From NCBI GenBank assembly GCA_033852175.1, contig JAWSUY010000023.1, positions 1 through 64,000 of the forward strand: a stretch of 64,000 nt of DNA, written 5' to 3'. The stretch's first letter is position 1. Every line of letters starts with the position of its first letter. This DNA is from Agarilytica sp033852175. Lineage in GTDB: Bacteria > Pseudomonadota > Gammaproteobacteria > Pseudomonadales > Cellvibrionaceae. The notes beneath the pieces are model-generated. The model was not told the origin of the DNA and did no database searches. It worked only from the letters and a program-made list of their open reading frames with translations. Positions 21,501 to 33,500 of the stretch are shown here, piece after piece. The translations under genes and the position numbers were made by a program.

Positions 21501-24500
21501 TACCGGTATCGGTCAGCGTATAAATACCGCTCACGCCTAATAATTCTAAGCCCGGAGCTACAATTGCTTGCGACTCCGTCACTGTACCCGTACTTGATAA
21601 GGTGGTATTACCGCTTGTGGTTAAACCAACGGTATTGACGGTTCCGATCGCAAAACCGCTGTTCTCAACCAAGCTCACCACACCCGTGTTACCCGCTAAG
21701 GTGGCGATGGCATTTCCGGTATCCGTCAGCGTATAAGCACCGCTTGACCCCAAGAGTTCTAGGCCATCAGCCGCCAGTAATTCTGACTGAGTTACGGTGC
21801 CGGTACTGGATAAAGTGGTATCACCGCTGGTGGTTAAACCCGTCGTATTGACCGAACCAATAGCAAAGCCGCTGTTTTCAACCACGCTAACATCACCCGT
21901 ATTACCCGCTAAGGTGGTGATGGCATTACCCGTATTGGTCAGCGTAAATATTCCGTTCGCACCCAGCAACTCTAGGCCTGCAGCCACAATAGCCTCAGAT
22001 TCGGTTACCGTGCCGGTACTCGATAATGTGGTATTGCCACTGGTGGTAAGGCCTGTCGTATTGACAGTACCGATGGCAAAACCGCTATTTTCTAAGAAGC
22101 TCACGACCCCGGTATCACCCGCAAGCGTCGTAATCGCATTACCCGTATTTGTCAGGGTGTAGTCGCCCGCAGTACCCAACAACTCTACGCCAACCGCAGC
22201 CAACAACGCAGACTGTGTCACCGTCGCAGTGCTGGATAAAGTGGTATCTCCACTGGTGGTCAGCCCTGCAGTATTCACTGTACCAATGGCAAATCCGCTG
22301 TTTTCAACCAGACTCACCGTACCGGTATTACCCGCCAAGGTCGTGATGGCATTGCCCGTATTAGTCAGCGTATAAACACCACTCGTACCCAATAACTCTA
22401 GACCGGTGGCCACGATAGCTTGAGACTCCGTCACGGTACCCGTACTTGATAAGGTGGTATTCCCAGAGGTGGTTAAACCAACGGTATTTACAGTCCCTAT
22501 GGCAAAACCACTGTTTTCAACGAAGCTCACCACGCCCGTATTACCCGCCAAGGTCGTGATGGCATTACTGGTATCCGTCAGCGTATAAACACCGCTTGTG
22601 CCTAACAATTCTAGGCCGGGTGCCACGATGGCTTCGGACGCCGTCACGGTACCCGTACTCGATAGAGTCGTGTTGCCACTCGTCGTTAAGCCCGCAGTAT
22701 TGACCGTGCCAATCGCAAAGCCGCTGTTTTCTAGGAAGCTCACCACTCCGGTGTTGCCCGCCAAAGTGGTGATGGCATTTCCAGTATTGGTCAGTGTATA
22801 AGCGCCACTAGTGCCCAATAGCTCTAAACCATCAGCCGCCAAGAGTTCTGACTGAGTGACTGTGGCAGTACTTGATAAGGTCGTATCACCGCTGGTGGTT
22901 AATCCCGTTGTATTCACTGTACCAATGGCAAAGCCACTGTTTTCAACCAAACTCACCGCGCCTGTATTACCCGCCAAAGTGGTAATAGCATTACCGGTAT
23001 TGGTTAGCGTATAAACACCGCTCGTGCCGAGCAATTCTAAACCAGGAGCAACAATTGCTTGCGACTCCGTCACCGTACCCGTACTTGATAAGGTGGTATT
23101 ACCGCTAGTGGTTAAGCCAACGGTATTGACAGTTCCGATCGCAAAACCGCTGTTCTCGACCAAGCTCACCACACCCGTGTTAGCCGCTAAGGTAGTGATG
23201 GCATTTCCGGTATCCGTCAGCGTATAAACACCGCTTGACCCCAAGAGTTCTAGTCCATCAGCCGCCAAGAGTTCTGACTGAGTTACGGTACCGGTACTGG
23301 ATAAAGTGGTATCACCGCTGGTGGTTAGACCCGTCGTATTGACCGAGCCAATAGCAAATCCGCTGTTTTCAACCACGCTAACATCACCCGTATTACCCGC
23401 TAAGGTGGTGATGGCATTACCCGTATTAGTCAGCGTAAATATTCCGCTCGCGCCCAGCAACTCTAGCCCTGCAGCCACAATAGCCTCAGATTCGGTTACC
23501 GTACCGGTACTCGATAAGGTGGTATTGCCGCTGGTGGTAAGGCCTGTCGTATTAACAGTACCGATGGCAAAACCGCTATTTTCTAAGAAGCTCACGACCC
23601 CGGTATCACCCGCAAGTGTCGTAATCGCGTTACCTGTATTTGTCAGGGTATAGTCACCTGCGGTACCCAATAATTCTACGCCAGCCGCAGCCAACAACGC
23701 AGACTGAGTGACCGTCGCAGTTGTGGATAAGGTGGTATCACCACTGGTGGTCAATCCCACAGTATTCACGGTGCCGATAGCGAAACCACTGTTCTCAACC
23801 AAACTTACATCACCGGTATTACCCGCTAAAGTGGTAATTGCGTTGGTACCGAGAGTCAGGGTATGCGTCGCACCCGAGCCCAGCAATTCAAGGCCTGCCG
23901 CCGATAAACTACTCGATCCGTTTTGACTAAAGGTTTGTCCACTTGCCATCTGAAGCGAGATATCGCCAGTTGTGGCCAAGTCAGACAGTAACGAGGAAGC
24001 ATTCAGTGTGAGTGATATATCCCCGCCTGTATCAGCATTGTTTGCAGCATTTCGTGAAGCCGCATTAACCGAACCAAAGGTACTGCTGTTCGCAATCGTA
24101 ATCGCCGCTCCAGCATTATTTAAGGTTGTAAGATCTGCCAGGCCGGATACCACAACGGTGCCGCTGGTCGAGATCGCATCGGTGGATACCACTGTCAAAG
24201 TGGCCGCCGAACTCGCACCCAAATCAGTACTAGCAGCTTCTGTCACAGCAACCGCAGAACCGGTGAGTACCAAAGTTCCGAAGGCATTTCCCGCTTGCGT
24301 TAAGGTAATGTCGTTAGCGCCGCTATTGGCATTCAATGTGACCGGTGCCGTGCCAATAGACCAAGCAGCGCCCTGGGTAATATCGGTAGAATCAGCAATG
24401 CTCACCGAAGTGGGTGAACCCGTGATACTAATAGCACCCAAGCTATTGGCGCTGTTCGCCAGTGCAATTCCTGCATCCGATCGCAAACTTAAGGCGCCTG

Positions 24501-27500
24501 AAGTCAGTGAGCCACCCGTTTGGCTAATGCCGTTGCCACCGTGCAAAGTCACAGGTGTACCCGGCGCACTGAAACTGCCAGCCATGTCCAAAGTGCCAGT
24601 ACCATCGGCGCGACCAAAAGTCAGACTACTAAGGGTTCCAATAGGCAACCAACCAATATCCGTCGACGTTAAATTCAGTCCAGAAATCGGAGCACCACTA
24701 CCACCAATCGCCACGTTGCGCGATGTGCTGGATGGTTGCAGGTGCACGGCACCAGAACCGGTAACGGCGGCGGTAAAGTCAATTTCATCACCGGTCAGTG
24801 TTAAATCATTGGCGTTAAAGGCGGCTAGATTATTGAAGGTCAAAGTACCGGTACCGGCGTTAAGCGCTAACGTAGATCCACTGCCCGGCACGACATTGAT
24901 CAAGTTATTAAAGGTCAGCCCTACGCCAGTCAAATCACCTGTCGCGGTAATAACACCGGTATTGTAAGTTTGCGGTCCATTAATCGTGAAGGCAGGTAAG
25001 GAGATACCTGAACTGCTATTAACGATTAAACCTGTCAGCGTACTTTGCAGCTGACCTAAGCCTGATACCGAACCACCGCCTAAATTAAGTTCCAAAGCCT
25101 GATTACTACCAACGGCACCGGAAAATGTGAGCACACCATTCGAAGTGGTCAGCGTAAGATCATTATCAACCGCGACGGTATCGTCAAAGGTAATGCTCCC
25201 TCCTCCACTGCTTATTGTGGATGCGCCAGCAATCGCGACGGCCGTTTCAAAAGTAATGGCATCGTTGGTGGTCGAGAGGTCAACTCCCACATTAATATTG
25301 CCACCGGTAGAATTTGCCGTTAACGCGTTAAACGTGGATGTCGTCGTAATAAAATCAACATCCCCCGTTCCTTGCGCCTCAAGCGATAGCACCCCGGTAA
25401 TATTTTGACTTTGGCTAGCCGTAATGCCATTTACATGCACCCAACCCGCACCCGTGGTAACAAGATCCAATCCGCCAGAGGTGGTAATACGAGATAGCTC
25501 ACTGCCAGAAATGGTCATCTGCCCCGCCGCATCAGAACCACCCAGTGCAATGTTACGCGCATCGCTAGCCGTTAACGTCATCAGGCCACTGCCTGATGCC
25601 AAGGTACTACTGCCCTGCAAGTCTAAATCGGCGGCGATAATGCTTAGGGTATTATTCGAGGCGGTTAAGGAAATACCGGTCAACAAGATAAAGCTACCGC
25701 TGCCACTATTATCGGAATCAGCGGTAAAGCTAATGGGAGCGTTTAATGTTCGGCTTTGGCTTAAGGTCAGATCGTTAAGCGCGGTGTAACTCTGGTTAGA
25801 ATCACTCACCGTGTTAATGCCTGGCAATGTCAAATCAAAGCCTGTAACCGTTATGCCCGTTAAGGGATTGGTCCCGCCAACAACACCGCCATGTACTACA
25901 TTGCCAGTGCCTGCACTCAACGTCGCATTGTAGACGCCATTGAGCGTACTGGTTGAGCCGGAAAAGTTAATATTACCGGCCCCAGCGCCAGTGGAAATCT
26001 GTAAATTTGCGCCCAAGGTGCTGGGGCCAGTAAAGGTGATATTGCTGTTAGTAGTAGTCAGATCCGCATTTAAGGTGGTACCGCTAGCCGCCGTATAAGC
26101 TTGAGTGCCACTGGTCGTCAATGTATCCACGGCAATCGTTGTACCTGCGGCGGTCAACGATACCAATGGCGATACGCCACCCACGGTATCAGCGAAGGTA
26201 AGAGCACCTGCCCCCGCATTTGCATCTAGCGTAAAGGTACCATCCAGAATGCCATTGAACGTTATGGGAGCGCCAACAAGAACTGTATTAGCACTCAGCG
26301 TTACCGGATCGTTATACACCTGCGCACCGCTGGTACTAATGGCTGTCGTAGCAATTTCAGTCGTCCCGGCCGAATTTGTTGTAAGCGAGGACAAGGGATC
26401 AACACCGCCAACTACCGCGCCGAACGTGGTAGCACCAGAGTCATTAATAAGCAGTGTATTAGCGCCATTTAAGGTAGACACAAAATCGACGTTAACGCCG
26501 GTTAGGATCGTTGACGCACCCACGGTAACGGCGTCGTTATAGGTTTGAGCACCGCTGGTGGCAATACTTCCGCCATTAATCGCGGTAGTTCCCGTTGAAT
26601 CACTGGTCACACTGGTGAGGGGCGTCGTTGCCCCGACCGCACCACCAAAGGTTGTCGTCCCCGCACCATTGGCCAAACTTAGCGTTTGCCCGCCATCAAC
26701 TGTGCTCACAAAGTTAATCGCGTCATCATTATTAGTAATCGTGATCGCACCGGTGGCTAAATCAACAGCGCTGAGGAAATCGATTTGCCCGGTGGCCGGT
26801 CCAGCACTATTACCAACAGCGCCATTGAGCGTTAAGCCACCTGAGGCCGTGAAATCCATATCGCCCGCAACTGCCAAACCGGTACTCGGTAAACTGAGTG
26901 TATGTGCTGTGATAGACAAATCGGTAATATCTGACGTGAAGCCAATTTCATCTAAATCAGTCACGGTACCGGCGCCGCTTAAAAGTGCATTTAAGATAAG
27001 GTTTTGAGGGCCAGAAACGGTACTGCCGAAACTAATGGTACTGCCATTTGAGATGACGCTGACGGGGCCGCCCACCAGAGCTAAGCCACCGTCGAATGCA
27101 ATGCCATCGAAGCCATCGATGATATTGCCATCACTGCCACCACTGGTCACTAGGCCAGTAAATGTCGAACCGGTATCACCATCATCTAAGGTCACATCGT
27201 CATCGAAAGTGACGGGGCCAACAGCGGTCATTCCAGAATTGGTCTCGATGGTGGCGTCAAATTGAGTGCTGCCAGAGCCCAATAAAATAATCGAGGCGCC
27301 AGTGCCGTCACCAAGTGGCGCGGTATTGCCAACGGTGCCCGAGAAGGTGGTAGTCGCAGTACCCGAATCAACACTTAAGTCATACGGTCCATTAACGGTC
27401 GAATCAAAATTCACGGCAGAATCAACCGTCGTGACAGTAGCTGAAGCTTCTATATTGAAGGGCGAATTGAAATCTATCACGCCTGACGAGGTGCTCGTAA

Positions 27501-30500
27501 TGTTTCCCTGAAGACGGATAAAGGTAGAATCGGTAGCGGTGTAGCTTTGTGGACCGTTGATTTGTATGCCACCCGACGAAATGGTTGGGCTTTTCGAGTT
27601 AACAGTTAACGAGGTGAGATCTGTACCCACCAAATTCAGGCCTGCCGTTTCAGACGTACCCGAATTAAGTGTTAGTGCATAGGGGCCAGTAATGGCAGAA
27701 TTTTCAAAGGTTAACAAACTGTTGTTTGAGTTGATGGTCGAAGCGCCATTGGCCAGTAATACACCACCGGAAAAACGCATCGTATCGTAGGCAGACAAGT
27801 CCATCCCACCCACCGCACCTAAGGTCACTAGACCAGCAAAAATAGACGCAGCGTTGCCGTCACTTAAGGTCACGTCATCGCGGAAAATAACGGGGCCAGT
27901 AACGGTAATGCCATTATTGGCTGCCAATGTACTAGAAAAAGTTGAGCCTACACCGCCACCCGTAAGGTTCAACGCCGCTTGCGCATCACCCAGAGCGCCG
28001 AGCCCGGAAACTGCATCACTAAATGTAATTGTTGAGGTGCCGGCATTAACGGTTAAAATGTTGGTGGCACCGGCAACAGTCGCATCAAATATAATCGCCG
28101 AATCATTACTTTGGATATCAATATCGGTGGTTAACGCTAATGGACTATGGAAATTAATTGCACCGGATGCGGTACTTTGTACATCAGACGTCAGGGATAT
28201 ACCACTACCACCGGCGGTGAAATCTTGACTACCCGCAATCACCATATTCGGTAAGACGAGCGCAGTACCCGTATTTATCGTCAATGCCCCCGTAGCCGAA
28301 CTGATGTCCGTTGTACCTGTGATGGTACCTGCCACCGAGACCAGCGTCACGGCGTTAGCGCCAATGCCAATTCCGACCGTACTATCGACTGTCGCCACGG
28401 CAAAATCGTCGGCATCAGTAAACTGTAAATCACCACCACTAAACGCTGCAGCAAAATCATCCACATCATTGCTCGTATCATTTAAGGTCGCGTAACCATT
28501 CCCCACCAATACAAATTCAGCAGCGGTAATCTCGCCTCCGGTTTGCGTCACGTGACCATCAGCATCGATGCTTAATAAAGTGGTCACAGAGGATGTATTG
28601 AAATCTACACCATCGCTATCGGTCAGCGAGAAATTTGCAGCAGCATCTATCTGCAGCACATCAATATCGGCGCTGATCGTAACGTCAGCGGCATTAACAA
28701 TCTGTAAAGTACCTATCGTGCCCGCCGGACCCGCAGCATTTAATACAATATCCTGCGGAGTACCGCCGGATACAGCGGTCAACGCCGCAGTTCCACCAAC
28801 AGTCCAAGCACTTGAATCAACAATGGCATCGGCCTCAACCAAAGTAAGGTTACCGCTACCACCTGCCGTAAGATCAAGTTCACCCAGTATATTGGCCGCT
28901 TGGGTCATGACAATATTGTTGTTATCCGTCACCGCTAGATTGACCGGTATACCACTTAAGCTCCAAGCGGATGCCTGAGTAATCGAATCACTTTCCGTAA
29001 TGGTGACTTCCTGCGGTGAGCCAGCAATCGCGACTGCCCCTAATACATGCCCTACTGCATCCAACACAATACTGGTACTGCCCGTTACACCCGGATTAAG
29101 AGTGGTCGTCCCCGTTGTCGTCCAAGCGCCACCATCAGTGATACCGTCATCTTCTCTAATGCTAACGGTACCGCCGGTTACGATTAGGTTACCTACAATA
29201 TTGTCTGCATGAGTCAAGGTTATGGTGTTGGCATTTTCAGCAATCACGGTAACGGGAGCATTGCCAACCGACCAGGCCACGCTTTGCGTAATAGTAGAAT
29301 CTTCAGTAATAGTAATAGCGGTTGGCGTACCATTTGATGTAGTGAGCGTAATGTCGCCCATGATATTACCAAGCTCAGTTAGTAAAATGGCGTTGGCGCC
29401 AGCGTTCAGAGTGACCGCGGCGGTACCCACAACCCATGCACCGGATTGAGTAATATCGTGGCCTTCCGTAATCAGAACAGATGACGGCGAACCGTCAATA
29501 TCGATACCACCCAAGATATTGCTGGTATTGTCCAAATTGATGGAGGCGGTTCCAGCGTTAAGTACCACATCGCCAGGGGCATTCCACGCGGTCGTGTAAT
29601 CGGTAATAGTATTGTTTTCTGTGATGGTGACATCTTCAGCCGTGATGACGAGATCACCCATCACATTTGACGTGAAGTCGAGCAAGATATTGCCATCCCC
29701 AGAGACACCCGAGGCATAAGCATTTAAATAGGTAAGTCCTGTGCCCCATGCGGCAAAATCGGTAATCGTGTCATTCTCGTAGACGTACACAACATCGCCA
29801 TTAACGTCTAAGTCACCCAACACATTTCCAACGTTCGTTAGATAGATGTCGTTAGAACCAGAAACAGAAACCGTGGTATTTCCATGGGTCGTCCACGCAC
29901 CGTTCTGTGTAAAGTCTTCATTCTCATAAAGAAAAACCGCACCGGCCGAACCCGCACCGTTATTTACCTGCGTAATAATAACTTCACTCAATCGGTTACT
30001 GGTCTGATCCAAAGTTATGGCTTGGTCATCTTCCGTCGTCAATACAAAATCATCGTAACGAGCTGTCCAACTCGCCGACTGGGTTATTGCATCATCTTCA
30101 CGAATGGTCGTTGTACCGCCATAACCCGAGTTATTACCATCGCTAATGAGTAAATCACCCAAGCTATTGCCGCTATTATCTAAGGTAATCGAATCGAAAT
30201 AATAGAAAGATGTGTCGCCTCCAACCGTGAGCGTGGTGCCGGTATCCTGGGTCAAACTGTCATTGGAACCACTGCCCACCTGCAACCTCAAAGTGCCGGT
30301 GATATTAGAGGTTAATAAATCAATACTTGTTGTGCTGCGAATATCAACGTCATTCGCCGAAACTATTTGTATCTGATTCCACTGGTTATAGCTTGAATTA
30401 GGCAGAGTAAGGTCATTCGCACCCATGGTAAATTGTGCAATGCCGTCAATTCTTATTCCGTAAGCTGTATTTGTTTGGGTGACATTCCCGCCGGCGGTAA

Positions 30501-33500
30501 CCGTTAGATTGCCCGTCAGATTTGTATATTGCCATTGCGAGCCAGGGGTAGCATCGGACGCATTCGGAACCTCATAATTGCCTTCGAGAAAATTAAAACC
30601 ATTTACCTCAACTAGAGTAACGTCATTGGCGTTATCAAAAACTAAGTTATTAAAATCGTTATCGGCATCCGTCAAGGTAATATCTTCAGCCGTATCAATT
30701 TCGAAAAATGCTCGACCCGCCACCACTAATTCGTCAGTTTGGGTTATCGCACCATTGGGCACGACCACCTCAAGGTTGTTGGTCAAATTCATCCCAGGAA
30801 GATTTACCGCAGTGGCATTATCAAAAAACAGTGAAACATCGTGTAGCGTGCCTGCGCTTTCTAATCCCGATAAAACGGCGTTACTGGCATCCGCGTTTCG
30901 AAAATCCACATCATAATAAGAACCTAGCCCAGTGGCAGCTAAAGTAACGATTCCAGCAAAACTATTACCATTTTCACTAAACAAAAAATTGCTGTCGGCC
31001 GCCGTGACAGTAATGCTACTAGCACCATCAATGGTGACTGTACCGTTATCATTTCCACTGCGGTTCTGAGTAATAGTGCCGCCAGCCGTAATAGCCAAAT
31101 CACCATCCGCTGAACCCGCATTAACATCAATATTGGAATTCTGTCCCAGCGTCACCGTGGATGCAGCGTCAATCGTTAAATTGCCCGAGGTGATCGTAAA
31201 GTCCGAGTCATATCCTGTATACATCGTGCCAGCATCTGAAGTAAGCGTCACATCACCAGTAACAGTAATATCACCATAATCTTCAAAATACACATTGCCC
31301 GAGGTCGCCTGTAAACTTAGCCCTGCATCAACCGTTAAGGTATCGCCATAATCTAAGTAAATCGAACCGCCTGCAGTAACATCGTAGCTACCTTGAATAT
31401 CCGAGGTGTAAAGTTCAAGCGCATCGGTATCAACGATCAATACATTTAACGCGTTATTGATTTGTATCGTATTAAAATCGGTATCGGCGTGATCAATAGT
31501 AACGTTACCCGTGGATCCGGAATTGACGATTAAATTACTTACCGTTAACGGTGCAACAACACTCATATCAAGCGTATTTCCGCTGGCAAAGGTGGGGTCA
31601 GTAAATGCACTTATCTCGCCAGTGGTAAAATCGCGTACCGCGCCGGCAGTGGTAATGGTTAAATTGGTATTAAATGATCCCCCAATGACAATGGCATTTG
31701 CATCTTGGACATAAGCTGAAGTCCCGCTTGAGTCTTGCTCAATCATTAATTCATTAAAATCGTTTGCGTAGTCATCAAGATCAATAATGGACTCATCAAT
31801 CCCGAAGCCCCCATCCGTGGTTTTGATGATCGTCATACCCGCAACATTAACGACACCGGTATTACCCACTGGACCGATGATGTCTAAAAATAAATCGCCC
31901 GATATTGTGGACGTAAAACCTGAGGCACCAATTTGTAATGCTTTTTTATCGTAAATAGTCACGTCATTGGCCGTCACACCTAATATTTCAAGATCCGTTG
32001 CGGTTCCTTGAATATCAACGTCACCACCAGTGGTAATTAATGTTGTGCCCTGAATACGAATGGTGCCGTCAGAGGTTGTATTATTGATATCGACTACGCC
32101 AGTAGAAGCAGTAATTGTGGCATCACCGGTTAAGGTGATCGCACCGAGCGTAATCGTTCCGCCGTTGTCCGTTTCAGAGTGAGTAAGGTTCAGCGTATCC
32201 GCCTGAATTGTCCCCGTATTAATATTAATAATTTCTGAACCAGCCGCATTATTCCCCGTAATAGAGACGGTACCGGTACCGGCATTAATAATGGCTTGAT
32301 TGCTAAACTCAGCGGCACCAGCATCACGATTAGCGCCTTCAGCATCTGAATCATTAATGGTGATATTCACATCGCCGTTGTCGGTATATATCGTTCCTTG
32401 AACGGCAACACTGCGACCCGCCTCAAGATTTAACGTGCCGCCATTTCCGCCGCCATTATTCATGATAATGCCATCGACAATAGTGATATCGTTACTGGCT
32501 TGTAAAGTCACCGCCGTACCCGTATCGGTAACAGCTGTTATCGTGCTGGGGTTAATAATAGAATCCCCGGTATTATTGGTCGCGTAGGCCAAGGCATTTG
32601 TCGTTAAACCATCCGTTTCCGTATCCGATGAAACCGAAATGTTTTTCGGATCCAGTAACAGGCTCCCCGCCTCGCCGTTATCTGCACCGGCATCAACCGT
32701 TCCGTTAAAATTTAAAAGTTCCTTACCTGAGACTTCAACGAAACCACCGTCACCGCTATTCACACCACCACGAGCAGAAATATCGCCCTCATAGCTGGTA
32801 TATCCGTCAGCCCAAACAATTACCGTACCGCCATCCCCGTCCGTCAGTGCATCAGCATTGAGGGTAGTTTCTGCACCGACTATCGTCTGACTAGCATTAC
32901 CAATATCAGAATCTAGCCCTCGCGCACCTCCTCCGAGATAAATTTCGCCGCCACTAGCACCTGAAACATCAATGGTGCTGCTACCTTCAGCATTTACTTG
33001 GTCCGCACTAACAATAACTTCGCCCCCGACTCCAGAAAAACCTTGGGCAAGGATGTCACCATCAAGCGCAATAACACCGTCCGAACGCAGGCTGACCTCA
33101 CCGCCCTGCTGACCCGATACATTGATAGTGCCAGTGGCACTGTGCTCGATCAGATCTGAAGCTTCTAAAACAATGCGGCCATTCCTCATGGTCAAGCCTG
33201 TTGCTTCTATGGTCCCGGAGTTTCGAATCACACCACCTTGGACACGATCGGCCGCAAGTGCAGACAAAATAATCATTCCACCAGGAGCATACACAGCCCC
33301 ATTATTTTCGATTAAGGCTTTGATAGTGGCAGACTCAACAACCACACCAGCCAAATGACTGCTGTCATCAAAGGTTAAGGAAATTGCCTCCCCCGAGGCC
33401 ATTGCCACAACCCCCATCTGAGCGATTAAAACCCCTTCGTTGCGCACTTCTGGAGCCAAAAGTGCGATATAGCCATCGATTGCCGCCCTGATCTCTCCGG

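Noticed and set aside
21130..23905. CRISPR-like regular repetition
   Set aside because: Units are 213 bp, contiguous without spacers, and keep the coding frame of tpsA.
13900..33400. Dozens of open frames on the plus strand across tpsA, some above 300 codons (for example 23972-24967)
   Set aside because: They are opposite-strand shadows of a repetitive, Thr/Ser/Gly/Val-rich gene; they recur with the repeat period and lack ribosome sites.
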